From contig NC_092565.1 of the NCBI RefSeq assembly GCF_037975245.1, positions 21,907,499-21,971,498 on the forward strand: a stretch of 64,000 nucleotides of DNA. Direction: 5' to 3'. Under the pieces are notes generated by a model. It was not told where the DNA came from and did not search any database. It worked only from the letters and a program-made list of their open reading frames with translations. Of the stretch, positions 25,194-36,989 are shown piece after piece; the first letter of the stretch is position 1, and each line of letters begins with the position of its first letter. This DNA comes from Apostichopus japonicus (taxonomy: Eukaryota; Echinodermata; Holothuroidea; Aspidochirotida; Stichopodidae). Position numbers and translations under genes: made by a program.

Positions 25194-25349
25194 CTGCAGG
25201 AACCATGCCTTGCACGACTCGAACAGGTCTGTCACTCTGACCATGCGGTTTCTGTGATGAGAGTTAATCTCGAACCTTAAATCATATACCTTTGTCACGT
25301 TGAAGGTTTGATTCAGTGCTTGCTGTATCACACCACACAAGTAGCTATT
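25194..25349 (-). CDS. Unrecognised exon-like block inside the PDE11 intron
   Basis: Fifty-two open codons on the PDE11 strand between an acceptor TGTCTCTTCATAG and a donor CTGCAG|GTAAAT, phase 0 at both ends. The peptide has ordinary protein composition, with charged and hydrophobic residues alternating: it starts NSYLCGVIQQALNQ, contains YDLRFEINSHHRNRM, and ends ESCKAWFLQ. I do not recognise the family. The flanking PDE11 exons already join seamlessly at NQ|MLLG, so this block cannot be a constitutive part of the standard protein. It could be an in-frame cassette exon in the GAF-A/GAF-B linker, an exon of a nested gene, or a fossil of a mobile element. Base composition is more GC-rich than its surroundings. 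Confidence 0.4.
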
Positions 25350-26307
25350 CTATGAAGAGACACCATGGGGTTCACAGTTTTGGTCCAATGTCAAGGCAGA
25401 TGGCCTAAACGTGGCTATTGGGAACCAATAATGTGACAACTTATATATAATATAGGAACCTACATATTTCATAGAACATGTTGCATGCTTTATCTTCTGA
25501 AATTCATTTATTCATATTGCATCCGCATTGCGTGTAAAGATCGTTCTGTTTACATATTGGCCTCTTTGCATATAGGAATGAGAGTATCGTTGTTGGTTAA
25601 GCTGTCAAATGTAAAGTGTGGCTTGTGAAACATGACACCTGTTTTCAGATCTCATCATGCTTGGATAAAGAAGAATCAACATGGTGTTCAAGCAGCAGAT
25701 GAAGGGGGTTATCAGAGGGTGTAAAGAAAAAATTAGTGATGCCGTCGATCACAAATCAAGGGCATAATGTAAACATGAATATTCTGTAAACAAGTTAAAC
25801 AAGGAAAATGTTGTAAAACTGTACAAGGCACGACAGACATTTGGGTAAGACTTTGCAACAGTGAAGACAGACATTTATTACAACATTCGATAAGTCACGA
25901 ATCTATAAATTGAAAGTCAAATACACCTCACAGAACGATGCACAACATATGAAGAACCGTTAGGGCAGATTTAGAAACAACTTTTTGAGGTGTCTCTCAA
26001 TTGTGCAGTAACTTTTGCTGTAACAAAATTCAAGCGCCCTGCATACAGATATGGACACAGAATTTTCCTTTGCTGATCAGTTATAATAAGTAGTGGTCAA
26101 AAGTCTTAAGAAGCAAGTAATTTACAATTATAGGAAAATTATATTTATATTTGTGATCAGTTATCAACAATAAAATGACAGACTAAGATGGTGCTAACTG
26201 GAAATGTCCTACCAAGTATACTGATACACATACATTCCATCTTTGAGAGGTGGCCTTTTGAGCACTACAGTATTAAAACTGTATTCAACCACATAACCCA
26301 ACACCAG

Positions 26308-26404
26308 GAAGAGTGGGTGAGGAGAAGTGGGGAAAGGGGAGTGGGAGAGGGGGGAGTGGAGGAGGGAGAGTGGAGGAGGTAGAATGGGGTAGAGTGGGGA
26401 GAGA
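26308..26404 (+). repeat. Purine-rich GGA/GAG tract
   Basis: Nearly 100 bases of almost only G and A, with many GGGG groups (such as GGAGTGGGAGAGGGGGGAG). It could form a triplex or quadruplex. It is on the non-coding strand of the PDE11 intron. Confidence 0.8.
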
Positions 26405-26937
26405 CCCAAATTTGATCTTATGGGCCACAGTGAAATCTTGCACCTAATCTAAGGGTTGCAACATTTATGTATTTACCAACTCTATTCACAAACCAAGAAA
26501 TATTACATTACATAGAAAATAACAGGATATTCCAGAATGCTCTATATGCGCATCTTTTGTGTACAAAAATTCTGCCACAAGTAGGCCCAGTATACAAAAA
26601 CTACCAAAAAGCTCCCAACAATAATTGAATGTTTTCTCTTTTTAGTGAAATTTACTGTTCAGTTTATTTAAAATTGGATAAAGCATTGCTCCAATATTAC
26701 TAGCTTATACAAGCTGTATCAATAGGGTTTTCGATGCCTTCTCACAGGCCGCAGAAAATTTGCCTGTGGGCCGCCCTTTGTCCACATACAGCCCTACACA
26801 TATATCGGCAGACATCTCTAACACTGAATGAATTTATACCATTTAGCTCCGATCAGATATTTACGTATAGTCTCATGTATACAGAATGTAACGTCCTAAC
26901 AATCATGTACAAAGTCATGTACCTGATGACTTGTGAC

Positions 26938-27954
26938 CAGGGTTCATTTTAAGCGGTATCGCATCGCACTTTGCGATGCGATTATTTACATTTGCGATGC
27001 AAGATGATACTTTGTATCGCGCAACTGCTACACAACCCAAGGTAGGCCCCTAGACTACACACACCTAGAGTATAGCAGCCTAAAGTCCCAAATAACCACA
27101 TACTATCACACAGAGCATGATTCATTGGCACGAAATGTTACACTCACATTTACTATTTTATCTGACACTTTTGGAGTTTTGTTTTCGCATTTGATTCAAA
27201 TAATTTACTTGGCCTAGGCCTATGCCTGATCTGACCTACGCGGCTACGCAATAATGATAATATAACGTTACTTTCGCACTCGTACTCCGATCCACCGGTG
27301 CGGGCTCAGTCTGCATCAAGCTGAAGTTGGCTACCAATAACAGCGGACAATAGCAGCCGCCAATAAGCAATACTAGTGGCGGACAATAGCAGTGGATAAT
27401 AAGCGAGTTGCTGCTATCGGTAGCTAGCTTCAGAATATTTACTTGGGATATGCTTCCACTTTTTTATTGACATCAAAACTGCAAACTATTGTAACTGGCA
27501 AGCTAGGCGGCAACCTAGTGTGATTGTACCATGGATATATATGATTTTGCGCACTTTTGACGTATTTTAATCAATATCGTGAACATCCTACAATAAAATT
27601 TAAATTCATCACGATTTTTGATATTTGTGTAACTATTTATGGGGCCAACGGCGAAATTTGATATATCAACGTTACTGCGCAATATGCCACATCGTGAATG
27701 ATTGCATAATTGCATTCCCTCTAAAAGTGGAAAGATATGTTTGAAACTTTCTTCTGAGAGTTGAGAGTCAATATTTCCAAAGAGGGAGACCCCCGCCCCC
27801 AGTGCCAGGGATACATTTATGACATTATCTTTATCGTGCAGCGCACGTGCACAGAAAAAAAAAATTGCTAACCATTTTTACCAAACTGCTAATCAATTCA
27901 GGATTTTGATTAGCAGTACTGCTAAGCAAATTGAAAAATCTAAAATGAACCCTG
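26938..27954. mobile_element. hAT-type non-autonomous DNA transposon (1,017 bp)
   Basis: Perfect 14-bp terminal inverted repeats CAGGGTTCATTTTA are flanked by an exact 8-bp target duplication CTTGTGAC (26930-26937 and 27955-27962). CAG-starting termini and 8-bp duplications are typical of the hAT superfamily. No transposase frame is present. The interior holds subrepeats (GCGGACAATAGCAG twice near 27340-27395; GCATCGCACTTTGCGATGCG near the left end), which could be protein-binding sites. The sharp edges and intact duplication suggest a fairly recent insertion into the PDE11 intron. Confidence 0.9.
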
Positions 27955-28126
27955 CTTGTGACACATTGTCAGGAATTATCAGGAATTCATGATACATCTT
28001 ATTATCTTGTGTAAAACATTCATGAATGAAACTGATTCAGATGTTACATTCCTAGAAAAGCTCAATAAATGTGCAAGGAGACATGCGAATTAATACAAAT
28101 ATAGAACCTAACCAAGGTTCAAATAG

Positions 28127-28740
28127 CCTCTTAACTTCTTAGGTAACCGCCACGATACAATTCTCCTCAACAGAGAACATTTTTGGATCCAATTATGCCT
28201 TCCCACCATTGAACCACATGGTCTCAACATCAAAGATGGGAAGAAGGGACTAAACCTATCCCTCCCTTTTTCTTTCCCCCTCCCCCTCCCCTTCCCTCCA
28301 GCTTCTCTAATCTGTTCTATCCACATTCACAGACTTTCCTTCTTATTCACCACCATTACTTTAATTACCTACCATTGTTACACCCCTTAGAGATTACCTC
28401 AACAGCCCTTAATCCCATTGTCACACCCTTCAGAGTTTATCTCTACAGCCCTTAATCCCATTGTTACACCCCTCAGAGTTTATCCCCACAGCCCATAATC
28501 CAATTGTTACACCCCTCAGAGATGACCTCAACCGTCATTAATCCTCCCATCGTTCTTTTCTTCATCTAATCTCTCATTGGTTGTTTTGTCTAATTTTGCT
28601 CTATTCATTGCTCGTTTGTTCCATTTAACTGTCCGTCCATCTGTGTCTCTTAAAGCGTTCTAAGTTTGTTTTAGTTTCAGCTGGCCTCAGAAGAAGATCC
28701 TTCTAGAATCGAAACCTCATATTCTACTAGTTTCATTTGT
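28127..28740 (+). mobile_element. Penelope-like retroelement 3' end with 43-bp tandem array
   Basis: From 28127 the plus strand reads open and includes NREHFWIQLCLPTIEPHGLN (28169-28228). This matches the end of the GIY-YIG endonuclease region in Penelope-like elements, whose usual form is R..FWI..L.T..P.GLN. A polypyrimidine stretch follows (28251-28305). Next come about four copies of a 43-bp unit (CCCATTGTTACACCCCTCAG ...; about 28372-28543) and a unique tail ending near GAAGATCCTTCTAGAATCGA. The reverse transcriptase is missing, so the copy is 5'-truncated. The same array and tail occur alone at 1108-1478. It lies about 110 bp from the PDE11 exon at 28859. Confidence 0.65.
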
Positions 28741-28858
28741 TTCTGATAGCTGCAAAATACTGTCAAAGAGCATACATGAAAAAACAAAACAATGAAAACA
28801 ATAGGTAATGCAGTTAAAAGACATGGAAAAATGAAAAATGGCATTCCAAAAAACTTAC

Positions 28859-28948
28859 CTGGTTCCTTTTGTACTCAGTGACCGACATCTCAAAGAGTTG
28901 TGCATTCATAATACCGATGCCGCAGAATGTTAAGTAATTCCTAAATAC
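28859..28948 (-). CDS. PDE11: PDE11-type phosphodiesterase, internal exon (end of GAF-A)
   Basis: Thirty codons, open and phase 0 at both ends. The exon is bounded by a pyrimidine-rich acceptor ending CTTGCAG and a consensus donor CAG|GTAAGT. The peptide contains [18 protein letters not shown] and ends EYKRNQ. This is the signature of the last helix of GAF-A in GAF-containing cyclic nucleotide phosphodiesterases (PDE5/6/11), where FCGI.I.NAQL is followed by the long helix leading to GAF-B. These enzymes hydrolyse cAMP and/or cGMP in the cytosol, and GAF-A or GAF-B binds a cyclic nucleotide as a regulatory ligand. The next exon on this strand (13271-13411) continues the protein without a gap. 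The PDE11 rather than PDE5 assignment rests mainly on that next exon. Earlier GAF-A exons should lie at higher coordinates but were not found. Confidence 0.88.
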
Positions 28949-31900
28949 CTGCAAGAAGCAAGAAAAAAATCGGCTAATGATTAATAATTACTAAATCTTG
29001 CCCCCAAAAAACCCCCATATGCTGATGGAATTAATTTCAAAAGACGGTTTTCATAAATATATTGTAATATATTTTCAAATCAGACTATTATTTATAATAT
29101 AGACACACATACTTCAAGATTCAAGACGATAGAAGCAACATGTATTAGGTCGTCCAAATTCTATGTGGGTGATTCTGTGCATTGTTTGAACCTCTTCATG
29201 GATGCATCATCAAGAGATAATTTATGCTTGTCCATTAGAGCACTTTTAGAGAATCCCAAAGGCATTTATAATTCATTAAAGTGTATGAAACCACGAGGAC
29301 ACCAGTTGAATGGAGAAAGAGGGAGAGAGTTAGGCAAAGACAGGTTGCTCATGTCTATCAAGAATTCATGAAATTGAACAAAAAGGAGCAGCAGATGTGG
29401 TTTACTTTAACAGTTCCAACACATGTGGCAAACCTAAGAAGGATATATCTATAGTGACTGCATGAAAATGACATCCTCCTAACTCTAAGTTCACTCTGTT
29501 AAAAATGATTTTCCAGATCTATAGTTCAATAATCTGGACACAAAACCAACAACAGTCACATCTTAAGATGAGCGAACAACTTATGAAGTAACAAACGTTT
29601 TCCAATTTTTCACTGAAATGTTGACACCAAGTTGGTATAAAATTTGAGAAGTGCATTAAATCAACTTAACAACTTTCAATTAAAAGTGACGGGGAAGATA
29701 TCTTTGAATATCATCAATTTCTTAAATATTTGGCATTATCAATTCAAGTGCGACTAATTTGCACTGCATCAGGATTATGATAGCTTTTATATAAAACACA
29801 TTCATCCACTTTGGATGAATCTGTATACAATGTTGTATAAACCACCAAAACAATAGATCAGATATGTATTACTTCTCCTTACCAACGTTACAAGTTAATT
29901 AACAGCCAGTGCCTTGAAAGTGAAGGTCTTTGCCTAACCTTGTTGAAAGTTGTCTTTGTAATCTATTTGGATTCAATATTTTGTAGATTCCTTCCATAAT
30001 TAAGTGAATGTTGAATACATTCAACATTTCATGATGATAGAGATTTTTACATGATGGGGGCGATGGGGGAACACCCAAACAGGGGTGTAGATTATGGATG
30101 GGTGTCTTAGTACTTCCAAAGAAATTGAATTACTCTCTCACAGGTCTCTTTGTGCTTAAACTCGATCACTATCTAATAGTGCTGAAGCTTCTGAGGGCTT
30201 TATCACCAGGACCCCCACTAGCACTTAGATCCATTCCATTTTATAGAGTGATACCTCTTTCTAAAATGTACTTTTTTCCTGAAAATGCACAGCTTTCCAA
30301 CCCATGTACTCCTAGCCAATTGCAGTGTACAGTGTTTTATGAAAACAAATGTCACTTTTCTTCGTTTAAGTTTCGAAACGTTGCTCTAACACAATCTACA
30401 TCCCCTTTAAAAATGGTGAATGTACACTTTTACCACACAGTTCCCCAGCAGTTATTACCTTTTCATACCTTTTTTTTCCTTTTTTAATTTATATTCAAAA
30501 TGAGACCTACTCCATGAGTAAACTGAGACCCACCCATTTTAGAATGAGTCAACAGTTAACAAACATTAAAATGCTCTCCAGATTAGCAGATATTGCATAT
30601 CATTGGCCTGAGGTTCCTTTTCAACACAGAGCTGTATTGTAGCTCTGTGTGCTTATTCGCATACTAATGGCCCCATCTAGAGCTAGGTGTCAAAAGTTCA
30701 TATTTTCATATTTACTGATTACTTGTTGAATTTCTACGAAAGCGTACAGGATTAATTGATGTTTCGCTGATACAGTAATGGAGAAACTGAACAGAAGACA
30801 CAACAGCACCATCTGTCATGTGACTGGCAAGAAAATAATCTCAATTTGTTTCAGTAATATTTGGTAGTTTACTTATTTTTAATTTTGGCAGTGCAGCAAT
30901 GTTTGGCAATTAATTCAAAATCAAACAGGAGATGACTCTAAGACTTTCAATAAGACTTTAGGGAAGAAGCATCCAGGGATTAGTGTGACTTATATGTAAG
31001 TTCGATAACCAGCTATAGATGCACTTAAAATGAGTACCAGTATTAAATAAATTAGAAGGGACATGACATCATCAACTTCCTCTTACAGACACAAAGATGC
31101 AGCAGATGCTACAGTGCAACTAATACAGTAATTGCTATCTTAGAATTATAACAAAGTAGCTTTATAATATTAGGCAGCAGTGAATTTAGTGGAAGGTAAA
31201 AACTAATTTCAAAACAGGAATGAACCACTCCTTTTAACATTTTTCATGCAATGCTCAACATTTTAGTTCAATTCTCAAACTGCATACACATATATTTCTA
31301 CAATAGCGTCGACTAACAGAGGACAGTGGCACTGCTCTAAAGTAGAGACGCAATGACTTTCAACAAACCATTTTTTTTACCTTTTAGAACCTGTAAATCA
31401 TAAGGAAAACAAGGTGGACAAACTCTTTAAGAATACCAATTTTCAGTTTTACTCCATTTTGGTTTTTATGTACCTAATGAACCAAAAATTACTTTGAGCT
31501 GGTGAGCGAGATGTTTAGATGAGTATTAAAGGATCTATGTAAGATTTAAGACTGACTGTCTGACTGACTGACTGACTGACTGACTCAACACAGAAGTGAC
31601 CTCCTACTACTGTAAGCCAAACAAGCTCCTGGGTGATCTTCAAATTTCTACGATACAAAATTAATACTTAATTCCAAAATCCGAATTAAAGTTCAAACGA
31701 TAAAGCCTGCAGATCTGCGTAATCTTAGTGGACATGCCGTGGATCTCTAGAGCTTCCTAAACCTTTTGTAAACATGTTTTAACGACAGACCAGCTTGTTC
31801 ATGCCCCAGAAAACTAACAAGCTAAGTTGTCTCCTAAGGGAGGTGATACTCTACACTGTGTGGTTTTAGGTAAGCTCTAACGGCTGACCAATTTCTGGTA

Positions 31901-33214
31901 GTTGACGTAGAAGTGAAGGTAAAAGTAAACCGGGTTGGAGGAAACAAATCGATAAACAGTGCTACTTTTAAATGGATCCCTGTGACAGATCGACTGGGTA
32001 TATAACTACTTGTAAACAGTCAGCCATCAGAACATGACTCAGAAAATAACAACCATATCTTTGGCAACGTTTTCTTTGAGAGATGTGTGACATGCAGTAG
32101 ATCTTCTCCATTAAACTGCCACATAACCGCCTCATAAGAAAAACAAAATAAAAGCAATTAATACTGTGCTTAAAGAGAGACCATTGCACACAGAAAGGGA
32201 GATTACAGCATTGTTGAATTTGATAATGGGATCATTGCCTGGAAAACGGCCAAATAAATAGTGAAAACCGGTGTACTTCAATTCATGGGATGGAAATTTA
32301 CAATCAATTTCTTTTTGTCCGCCAACGCAAGAGAATTTGTCTACGAGTTTTATTATCAAACTGAATTTCAAGAACATAGCAGCCATCATGCTGCAAAGAA
32401 AAAATTATAGGTCCGTGTCGGATTTATATGGATGCGATTATGGATCAATTATTCCCTGAAAAGTTACTGACGACGGAGACAGTCAGTACACACTCACTAC
32501 AATACAACATATTGAGTTTGAGTTAGTAAGAGAATCACCCTGCACAGATAGATTTCAAACTTCACACTTTAATGCCCATGAATGAGCCAGAAATCATAAT
32601 AAAAAATGACTTTGTGTGTTCTCAGCTGTGAACTACAATACTTTCTACATGCACGTCATGAATTATCTCCAATGCTGAAAAACCTTTAATTTTTCTACAA
32701 AAGAAGAAGAGAAGAAATTCTAAACAGCAGTCTGGAGAAAAGGAAGAAACCTTGGTAACTCCCCAATTAGAGCTTCTGCAATGACAGAATTGTAACTAAT
32801 CAAATTACAATGGATATCTGGAGGACATGGCACAATAATTGGACATTATCTTTGACTCTTAATTGCAGCTTTAATGACTCTCAATTAGAAGTTCTACAAT
32901 GACAAACAGACATACTGATTTAATTTGTGCTTTGTACGTTGGAGGCTTTTCTCAAGGTAGATTGAGATACAATGCAATAGATTGACCATATGTGCCGACA
33001 GAAAAGTATTACAGTGTTAGAAGAGTACGCATGTACTTCTTGTAAAAGCATCATATTAAACAAACACCACTATATTTGACACAAAGTTTTTGTTATCATT
33101 CTTTAATTTGAGGCTCATCTGCGTATTCTTTGTTTGAGTCATTGATAAATCATCTCATTATTACTCTGGGATTTTTCATCCATGATTAGAGGCTGCAAGA
33201 CTGATGTTAGAGGT
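28949..33214. other. No gene seen; expected to contain PDE11 GAF-A exons or intron
   Basis: Upstream of the last recognised PDE11 exon. I looked for GAF-A motifs (CSLFLV, GIAGHVA-like, NIPDAY-like, GVAQAINK-like) on the minus strand and found none. It contains a perfect 10-bp hairpin at 30624-30650 and a short tetranucleotide repeat (listed next). Confidence 0.45.
31550..31585 (+). repeat. (GACT)n microsatellite
   Basis: About nine GACT units with one interruption. Confidence 0.9.
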
Positions 33215-33560
33215 CATAAGCAACGTTCCCAAATAAGCTAGAAAGTCAAGAATGGTCATAAATGTTACAATCATGTTACTGCCACTCTATACAAAAGTAG
33301 TTACAGTATCCACAACATAATATTTACTCATTTTTGGAGGATCAAACCCTACGTTAGGAAAAATTTTGGGCCAAATTAATTATACTGATGATCTTTCAAA
33401 CTTGCCAGGAAAAAAAGAATTTTGATTAAAAAGCAAAGATGATTGCCTAAAACATTTTTCAAGTGATATTGGAAAGATTAAAGGCAAGTAAGTGTATTTA
33501 CTATGAATAGACTGATTACTGTAAATATTGCAAGATGATTTTGGTTAGACATTGACAAAT
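33215..33560 (+). repeat. Interspersed repeat family R1, copy B
   Basis: Collinear with 600-1075: AAATAAGCTAGAAAGTCAAG at the start, TGGGCCAAATTAATTATACT then GATGAT in the middle, AGTGATATTGGAAAGATTAA, and ACTGTAAATATTGCA at the end. More diverged than a recent copy. Confidence 0.5.
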
Positions 33561-34412
33561 ATACTACGCACTACTTATTTAAAGTAGAGTAATCAATCAG
33601 CCACTTGTTTGATTTGTTTGATTTTCCTATGCCAAACCAATTTGTAATAAAATTTCCTCATCCTTAACATCGTTCTTTTACATTCCTCCAAGTTAAAGTA
33701 TGGCGGAAAAGAAAAACAATTCCCGAGTCCCAGAAAAGTGATTACATGGATCTCAACGTCAACAATGTTTTCCCAAACAGCTGACACAGATGCACCTGTT
33801 TACCTTCTGGAAAAATACCAGACAAAAATTGGCGACAAATTTAATTAAAATCGATATTTTTGTCAAATGTCAAAAACTTCAAGAAAAGTCTCACCAACCA
33901 GAAATTCAACAAGAGAGACCAAGATAAAAATTAATTTCTGAGTGAGGTACGTGTACTTTATACATATGCCAAAGCTGACATTTCAATGCCCCGAAGTAAT
34001 GCTGTAGTAATGTGCATGCTTACTTTATGGCAACCTTGCCCTCGCATACCCCAACAAAGTGGAAAGCACTCATATTGCTTGATCAACAAGTAGGGAGAAA
34101 AAAGAAATTTTTGACCAAAAGTGAGCGTAGAGTGAGAGGGATTAGTTAACAGTCAACTATGTTTTTCTAGCTGTGTCTTTGCAATGTGATTTACATGCTA
34201 TATCAGGTATATGAGATGTGCTGGACATCTGCTACAATCTGATGTAGATTTGTGTCAGAGTTATGACTTCAGCTCTTTGTGTCCTCTTCACAGCAAGAGA
34301 ACTCACCTAAATCCATGGACACTCTATTACTGTTGTTCTTAGATGAAGCCAATTCTTTACAGATTTAATACATAGCAGTTCCAATGCAAATACTGCCACT
34401 TACACTCAAACT

Positions 34413-34870
34413 ATGGGGGGTGGGGGTAGGGGTGGGGGGGAGGTAGCACAACCTTCAAGGGGCAGTGGAATATGTGACAGCTTTGAGAAGACAAACCACA
34501 AAGTTACCTCAAAACTTTCTGTGCAGTCTTTACCACATATTCCAGTGTTTTGGGCATTTTTTCAACAAAAGCAATTTCTTTATTATTACAACAACAGGGC
34601 ACTTTTGTACGACAATTTCACTTCATTTGTCAACAAAAGGGCACTTTTCAATTATAAAACAAGGAGAAGGCCAAAAGGGTTACACTTTATCAAAAAGGGA
34701 CACTTTTTACTTTTGAAAGGGATATAGTTGAGGTTTATAAGAAAACATGGGTGGGCGGCACGTCCCCCACCCACCCACCCCCAGGCAATCTGGTTCAGCC
34801 TCCCCTTCTCTTTACTAAACCGAATAAAGAATGATATCTGGAAGCTTAGCCACACTTTCCGTGCACAGCC
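34413..34870. repeat. G-rich and GGGCACTTTT-repeat region, probable mobile-element remnant
   Basis: Starts with a G-rich run (GGGGGGTGGGGGTAGGGGTG). It holds three GGGCACTTTT-like blocks about 50 bp apart (near 34599, 34648 and 34698). A pair of similar sequences flanks the block (CTTTCTGTGCAGTCTTTACC near 34518 and CTTTCCGTGCACAGCCTTTA near 34855). Overlapping open frames here are low-complexity and not gene-like. Confidence 0.4.
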
Positions 34871-35510
34871 TTTACCGTTGGTTATAATCAGCTACCTGTA
34901 TCTTTGCACACTGCCCAATATGTCCTGAAGATATCTTGATACTCAGTGTATCTAGTTGTATAAGCCAAGTAATAAGTAATTCAAACAATACAAAACCTTA
35001 TTTCATGCTTCCCTGCATCAGCCATCATTATTTTTCTTTCTTTCTCTCTCTTGTTCCAGAAAATGATTTCCATCCATCAAATGATCCACCAATCTATCAG
35101 TGATTCAAACTTTATTTTCAGAGTAAATTGTATATTTCCTCCCCCACTGGTATTGAAGCATTAAAGGAATACCGTTTGTGTTTAGTTTTCACTTGGTCAT
35201 TTGGACATGTTCGCTCACGAAAAAAGTCTATGGAAAACAGGAAATTAAGAGGAACCATGAAACATGCAATAAGTGTACTACTGTATAGATATTCTCTGGT
35301 AGCGCACTGAACTATTACATGAAACAAGGTCAGAGGTTTTTGTCCAAAGAACCATATCGATAGAATGAAAGGGATCAAACTGCCCAATTATTTAATTAAT
35401 TCTCCTCAGCCCCAACCCCTTGCCCAATGTTTCTTATAAATTACCTCCATGTTTTACCAATTGCAACTGGTTTACTATTCAGAAACTGCACTTCACACAC
35501 ACCCTTATTA

Positions 35511-35618
35511 CATTCATACTACAGTGAACAATGCAGCATGGGGTTGTATGTATATTTCGTTTCATTCATACTGCAGTTAAACAATGCAGCGTGGGTTTGT
35601 ACATGTATATTTTGTTTC
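35511..35618. repeat. Two tandem copies of a ~52-bp unit
   Basis: CATTCATACTRCAGTKAACA ... GTATATTTYGTTT occurs at 35511-35562 and 35563-35618 with small differences. Confidence 0.8.
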
Positions 35619-36989
35619 ATATATGTCTCTTTACAACTTGTGTAAATTCTGCACTAGGCTCTAATAGCTGGGGATGTATATGCAGTGTATAGGCCGATTG
35701 TGTTGATACAATAGTACATCACCGCAGTAGTTAAGGACGAATATTTAGAGCCGTACTGCACGTAGCTGTATCATTTGCTTGCATGCCTTAGGAACCAACA
35801 GGGACCAACACTGATATCCATTTTACTTGAATACCTGTCCTCGGTGAACTGTACACATAAATGAAGAAAAAATTTTGATGCGTAATTCTATTAGAACAAC
35901 CCATTAAAAGACTTGGCCTCATAACACCTAGCCATGATGTTAGCAACTTCAAAAGGTTGTAAGACACAGTATTAAAGTTTAATAGGATTAGGCTCCATCC
36001 GTCCACAGTTGCAATATGGTGATTATTGTACTGCAAGAATAGCCTAAGCAATATGTATTGTAACTGAGTGGTATTGCACAACTAAGAGATGCTCTGTTCA
36101 ACCTTCCCATTTTTTTTCAGGTTATAATCTTAAAACTGCTTCAGATTGGATTACTTAATTTGCATAATTCACACCACACCATGTAATTATCCTCATATAA
36201 TTATATATAACTATATAATTTCATAAATATCCCTCAATCTAAATTATAATAGATTCACGAGAGTACAACCATTAAACAGCTCCAAAATTAAGTGTAAATA
36301 TGTAATTAGTTGTTAAGACCAATGAAGAAGATTTTGTGTCCTAGAGCTACTATCCAATGTATTAACATAAATTTGAAAAATGCCGCATTTAATGGATAAT
36401 TCCATTAAACTCGAATCGTCTTGATACAGTGTAAATTTAACTAGTTAACTACTAATGTTAACATGCAATGGTAACTACCGTTTCTTTGACATTTTGAGTA
36501 TTTCTATTAACATACTAATAGTGCATTGTCCCTTTTTTCTGTGCGAGTATTAAAAACTTAACATCCTTATTTACTGAACGAATCAATACAATAAACGAGA
36601 AATGCTATAGTTGGACAGATTGATTAACAAATATCCATCTTTATACATAAAAGGCTAAGCAAGCGATTTGGCCAATATAACTAAAAACCTGTGAACATTC
36701 ATTAACTTTCTTCATCTGGTCCTAAAAATCACATTACAAACTTATAAATTTGTGATATTCATTACACAATCCTTTCCTTAAACGAAAAGCAACATTTAAG
36801 AAGTGACCTAATTTGCTAGCTGTTATAAAGAATTACCCTAGTAATTTCCAAGGTTCTAGTTTAGTATCATTGAGGACGTCCTACATGGAAGTAAACAAGG
36901 TTTTGATCAATGCAGGTACAAGAGACTTAAATGGTGGTTTTGATTTAATTGGTAGAATTTGGGTTTAATTTTACTGACCCAACAACACA

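Larger units (their letters stand above)
13412..28858 (-). other. 15.4-kb PDE11 intron packed with repeats
   Basis: The 15,447 bases separate two exons whose peptides join directly, so this is an intron (donor GTAAGT, acceptor TTTACAG). It holds a SINE, a U2 fragment, a LINE 3' end, a tRNA-like SINE head, an hAT-type element and a Penelope-like tail, most of them listed separately. One open block (25194-25349) could be an alternative exon. The stretches 14064-15810, 16500-17150, 17200-19620, 20290-23560 and 23645-25190 contain nothing else I can assign. Confidence 0.75.

Noticed and set aside
34413-34928. Several overlapping 60-104 codon frames
   Set aside because: They arise from G-rich and repeated low-complexity DNA on both strands.
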